Source: Pseudomonadota bacterium
GTDB taxonomy: Bacteria > Pseudomonadota > Alphaproteobacteria > Rhodospirillales > 2-02-FULL-58-16
NCBI GenBank assembly: GCA_022560215.1
Contig: JADFTO010000123.1
Location: 1 to 8,164, forward strand
DNA length: 8,164 nt
Direction: 5' to 3'
In this document: piece by piece, positions 6,214 through 8,164 of the stretch
Position numbering within the stretch: position 1 is the stretch's first letter
How the letters are laid out: every line of letters begins with the position of its first letter
The notes under the pieces: generated by a model
The model's input: only the letters and a program-made list of their open reading frames with translations
Told to the model about the DNA's origin: nothing
The model's database searches: none
Translations under genes and position numbers: made by a program

Positions 6214-6900
6214 ATGGGCGTGCTCGCCACCTTCGCCATGCCATTCTGGATGGTCCTCGCTTCCATGATGGGCTTCGGCTCCATGGCCCGCGACGCAGGG
6301 CTCGATGTCGGCATCGCGCTTGGCTCCACCCTGGGCGTTTGGGGCCTCCCGGGGCAGGTGGCGATGACGGAACTCTACACCATCGGCGCGCCGCTGATCG
6401 CCATACTCGCCGCCTCGTCCATGGCCAACCTGCGCTTCATGCCCATGGCCGTGGTGATGATTCCCCTGTTCAACGGCGACGACCGCGCCCGGCGTTGGCG
6501 CTACGCCCTGGCTCAGATGATGTCGGTCAACATCTGGACCGTGACCATGCATCGGGCGCCGGGGCTCATGCTCATGGACCGGCTTCCCTTCTATCTCGGC
6601 GTTGCCCTCACCGCCATTTCCGGGGGCGTCATCGGCACCGTCCTGGGTTACGTGCTGGCGGGCACCATGCCCTTCTTCGTGGTCGTCAGCCTGGTGTTCC
6701 TCAATCCGGCCTATTTCGTTTTCGTGTTTTCCAGCGTCCGCCAGCGGAACTGCGTCTTCGCCGTCGTCATCGGCGCCGTCATGGGACCCGTGATGCACCT
6801 GATCTCGCCGGACTGGGGCGTCGTCGTCACGGGCGTGCTCGCGGGAACGGCGGCCTTCTACCTGGACCGCTCGATGGGAGGCTCCAGTGGACCGGCCTGA
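6214..6900 (+). CDS. azlC: AzlC family branched-chain amino acid permease-like protein
   Basis: This is the large subunit of an AzlCD-type inner-membrane exporter, a family linked to branched-chain amino acid export. From ATG 6214 it has 228 residues and at least five hydrophobic segments. The family region is visible at about 43-80: GLPGQVAMTELYTIGAP followed by MANLRFMPMAV, matching the usual GA.Q and NLR patterns. From ATG 6214 the product would begin directly in the first membrane segment with no positive N-terminal residues. From ATA 6148 it would be 250 residues with WRRPFR before that segment, so the true gene probably starts at 6148. The stop overlaps azlD by 14 bp. The gene is divergent from the oxidoreductase operon. 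The substrate is unproven. Confidence 0.82.
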   Translation: MGVLATFAMPFWMVLASMMGFGSMARDAGLDVGIALGSTLGVWGLPGQVAMTELYTIGAPLIAILAASSMANLRFMPMAVVMIPLFNGDDRARRWRYALAQMMSVNIWTVTMHRAPGLMLMDRLPFYLGVALTAISGGVIGTVLGYVLAGTMPFFVVVSLVFLNPAYFVFVFSSVRQRNCVFAVVIGAVMGPVMHLISPDWGVVVTGVLAGTAAFYLDRSMGGSSGPA

Positions 6901-7228
6901 CCCCTGGCTGGTTTTGCTCCTCGCCATCGCCGCGACGTTCGTCTGGCGCGCCGCCGGCACCGCGATCGCCAGCCGCATCAACCCCGGCGGCGCCCTCTTC
7001 CAGTGGTTCAACTGCCTTTCCTACGCCATGCTGGCGGGCCTGATCACCCGGGTGATCCTGTTGCCCGTCGGCATGCTCGCCGAGACGCCGGGCGTGGACC
7101 GGATCATCGCCATGGGAGCCGGTTTCGCCATATTCGCCTTGTTCCGGCGCCACGTCTTCGCCGCCACGGTGACGGCGTTCGCCGTCTTCCTGGCGTTAAC
7201 CGGATACCGCCTGGACGCCCTTGGGTGA
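6887..7228 (+). CDS. azlD: AzlD family transport partner protein
   Basis: This 113-residue membrane protein has three to four hydrophobic segments (about 7-21, 43-67, 75-88 and 92-107), the typical size and shape of AzlD. It is the small partner of AzlC, probably needed for the exporter to work. The start is GTG 6887, with GGGAGG (6876-6881) 5 nt upstream; it overlaps the end of azlC by 14 bp, so coupled translation is likely. The hydrophilic turn INPGGALFQW (about 31-40) precedes the second segment. No convincing terminator is seen in the 120 bp that follow, so the flavin reductase gene could be cotranscribed. Confidence 0.82.
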   Translation: MDRPDPWLVLLLAIAATFVWRAAGTAIASRINPGGALFQWFNCLSYAMLAGLITRVILLPVGMLAETPGVDRIIAMGAGFAIFALFRRHVFAATVTAFAVFLALTGYRLDALG

Positions 7229-7348
7229 TCGAATTTAGGGCTTTCGGCTTGCCCCGCCCATTCGGCACTTGAATCTTTTCCGGCCCGGGGCGACTCTCTC
7301 CCAGGATCTTGTGCTCTAGCGCCATCGACCCTACAGGGACTTAAGCGC

Positions 7349-7957
7349 ATGTTCATCAAGACGGACGGCCCCCACGGACTGCCCCGCAATCCCTTCCTGA
7401 GCTGCATCGTGCCCCGCCCCATCGGCTGGGTGTCGAGCCTGAGCGCCGATGGCGTGTTCAACCTGGCCCCCTACAGCTTCTTCAACGGCGTCGCCAACGC
7501 CCCGCCCATGGTGATGTTCGCTTCCAACGGCCGCCAGCCTCACGGGCCCAAGGACAGCGTCACCAACATCGAGGCCACCGGCGAATTCGTCTGCAACCTG
7601 GTATCCGAAGAGCTCGGCGAGCAGATGAACGCGACCAGCGCCTCGGTTTCGTCGGACACCGACGAGTTCGACCTGGCCGGGCTCGAGACCGAACCCTCGG
7701 AGCTGGTCAAGCCGCCCCGGGTCAAGGCCTCGCCGATCCATCTGGAATGCACGTTTCACGGCACCATGGAGCTTCCCTCCAACGACCCGGAGGCACGTAA
7801 CGTCATCTGCGTCGGACGGGTCATCGGCATCCACATCCGCGACGAAGTCCTGAAAGACGGCATCATCGACATCGAAAGCATCCGCCCCCTCGCCCGCCTG
7901 GGCTATCGCGATTACACGGTCATAGAGAAGGCGTACCCCATGACCCGGCCGAAGTAG
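7349..7957 (+). CDS. Flavin reductase family protein (FMN-binding split barrel)
   Basis: The 202-residue product belongs to the flavin reductase-like/DIM6-NTAB family, which binds FMN in a split-barrel fold and often reduces free flavin with NAD(P)H or acts as a small oxidoreductase. The family signature runs from 20: IVPRPIGWVSSLSADG (20-35), NLAPYSFFNGVANAPPMVMF (38-57), then the conserved KDSVTNIEATGEFVCNLV (68-85). The length is normal, there is no membrane segment or signal peptide, and a cytoplasmic place is expected. ATG 7349 has AGGGA (7335-7339) 9 nt upstream. It lies 120 bp after azlD on the same strand, with no clear promoter or terminator between them. The physiological substrate cannot be read from sequence. 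A link to the oxidoreductase operon is only positional. Confidence 0.88.
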   Translation: MFIKTDGPHGLPRNPFLSCIVPRPIGWVSSLSADGVFNLAPYSFFNGVANAPPMVMFASNGRQPHGPKDSVTNIEATGEFVCNLVSEELGEQMNATSASVSSDTDEFDLAGLETEPSELVKPPRVKASPIHLECTFHGTMELPSNDPEARNVICVGRVIGIHIRDEVLKDGIIDIESIRPLARLGYRDYTVIEKAYPMTRPK

Positions 7958-7993
7958 GGGGCAGGCGCCCCGGATCACGCGGCCCTTGCCCCC
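7957..7993 (+). terminator. Weak hairpin after the flavin reductase gene
   Basis: GGGGGCA (7957-7963) pairs with TGCCCCC (7987-7993), extendable by one G-U and one G-C pair. The loop is long (about 19-23 nt) and no T run follows. It may help end transcription, perhaps with Rho, but it is not a standard intrinsic terminator. Confidence 0.3.
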
Positions 7994-8042
7994 AATGGAT
8001 GCCGGCGTTGCCTGACTTATCTCATGCGGATCGGGATTAGAG

Positions 8043-8089
8043 CGGTTCAGGATTGATAGGAATCAATTTGATGGGAGCAGATCGGTTCA
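8043..8089. repeat. Palindromic unit flanked by 7-bp direct repeats, possible dispersed intergenic repeat
   Basis: CGGTTCA occurs at 8043-8049 and again at 8083-8089. Between them ATTGAT (8052-8057) and ATCAAT (8062-8067) form a 6-bp hairpin with a 4-nt loop. The block is AT-richer than its surroundings, and its left edge (TTAGAGCGGTTC) resembles intergenic repeat sequences I recall from alphaproteobacterial genomes. One copy cannot prove a repeat family. The right-hand repeat contains the stop codon of the possible minus-strand gene at 8087. Confidence 0.3.
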
Positions 8090-8164
8090 TTCGGGCAGGC
8101 GCGGCGCGCCCAGCGATGCCGCAGCATCGGGCAAGCGTTGCAACGCACCCGGGGACTGCCCCAC
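8087..8164 (-). CDS. Possible C-terminal end of a minus-strand gene cut by the window edge
   Basis: From the right edge a minus-strand frame runs 25 codons to TGA (8087-8089), ending AAASLGAPRLPE. The codons are mostly GC-ending, and the Ala/Pro/Leu-rich tail looks like an ordinary high-GC C-terminus. The other two minus-strand frames are also open for a similar distance, so this is a tentative call. The family cannot be told from so few residues. Confidence 0.3.
   Translation of the reverse strand: MGQSPGALQRLPDAAASLGAPRLPE

Noticed and set aside
6163..7011. Long minus-strand and alternative plus-strand frames over azlC
   Set aside because: They are His/Arg/Gly-rich shadows of the membrane protein gene, with no motifs.
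7229..7348. Promoter or terminator between azlD and the flavin reductase gene
   Set aside because: TTGAAT near 7270 has no acceptable -10 partner, and the only inverted repeats have very long loops and no T run.
7331..7978. 215-codon minus-strand frame opposite the flavin reductase gene
   Set aside because: The plus-strand product has a clear family signature; the reverse frame is Asp/Val/Gly-rich shadow sequence.

Overview
The window is GC-rich DNA whose coding regions favour G or C at third codon positions, with alphaproteobacterial-type intergenic regions. Together with the gene content (a fused iron-type ABC permease, an oxygen-sensitive-type 2-oxoacid:ferredoxin oxidoreductase, AzlCD, a flavin reductase) this suggests an environmental alphaproteobacterium, possibly of the Rhodospirillales. 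The taxonomic call is inference. No rRNA, tRNA, CRISPR array, transposase or prophage gene was seen.

Layout. Positions 1-334 hold an AT-richer start and a short plus-strand ORF (185-334) that may be a small gene or the end of a damaged or partial one; a good intrinsic terminator follows (376-418). A sigma70-like promoter (466-493) leads into one plus-strand gene (532-2361) for a two-domain iron(III)-type ABC permease. A perfect UUCG-loop hairpin (2369-2394) separates this gene from the convergent minus-strand operon. That operon reads right to left: a fused gamma-delta subunit (5829-4684), alpha (4697-3438) and beta (3432-2416) of a thiamine-diphosphate and iron-sulfur 2-oxoacid oxidoreductase. 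An extended -10 promoter lies at 5908-5916. The divergent region 5830-6213 is palindrome-rich. On its other side azlC and azlD (about 6148/6214-7228) run on the plus strand, followed by a flavin-reductase-family gene (7349-7957). The last 200 bases hold a possible dispersed repeat and possibly the C-terminal end of a minus-strand gene.

Main point. The alpha subunit carries YPIRP where pyruvate and ketoglutarate oxidoreductases normally carry YPITP-type sequences. It also has a DDPG-containing loop just after the conserved substrate-binding Arg. The gene order gammadelta-alpha-beta and the fused gamma-delta subunit match what I recall of oxalate oxidoreductase from Moorella thermoacetica. I therefore read the operon as an oxalate oxidoreductase-like enzyme: oxalate is split to two CO2 and the electrons go to ferredoxin. 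Oxalate as substrate is inferred from motifs and not proven. The gamma domain also lacks the usual glycine-rich N-terminal motif.

Other points. azlC has no normal start codon at the place where the protein appears to begin: a good Shine-Dalgarno sequence precedes an ATA codon. The permease gene has neither a binding-protein gene nor an ATPase gene beside it.
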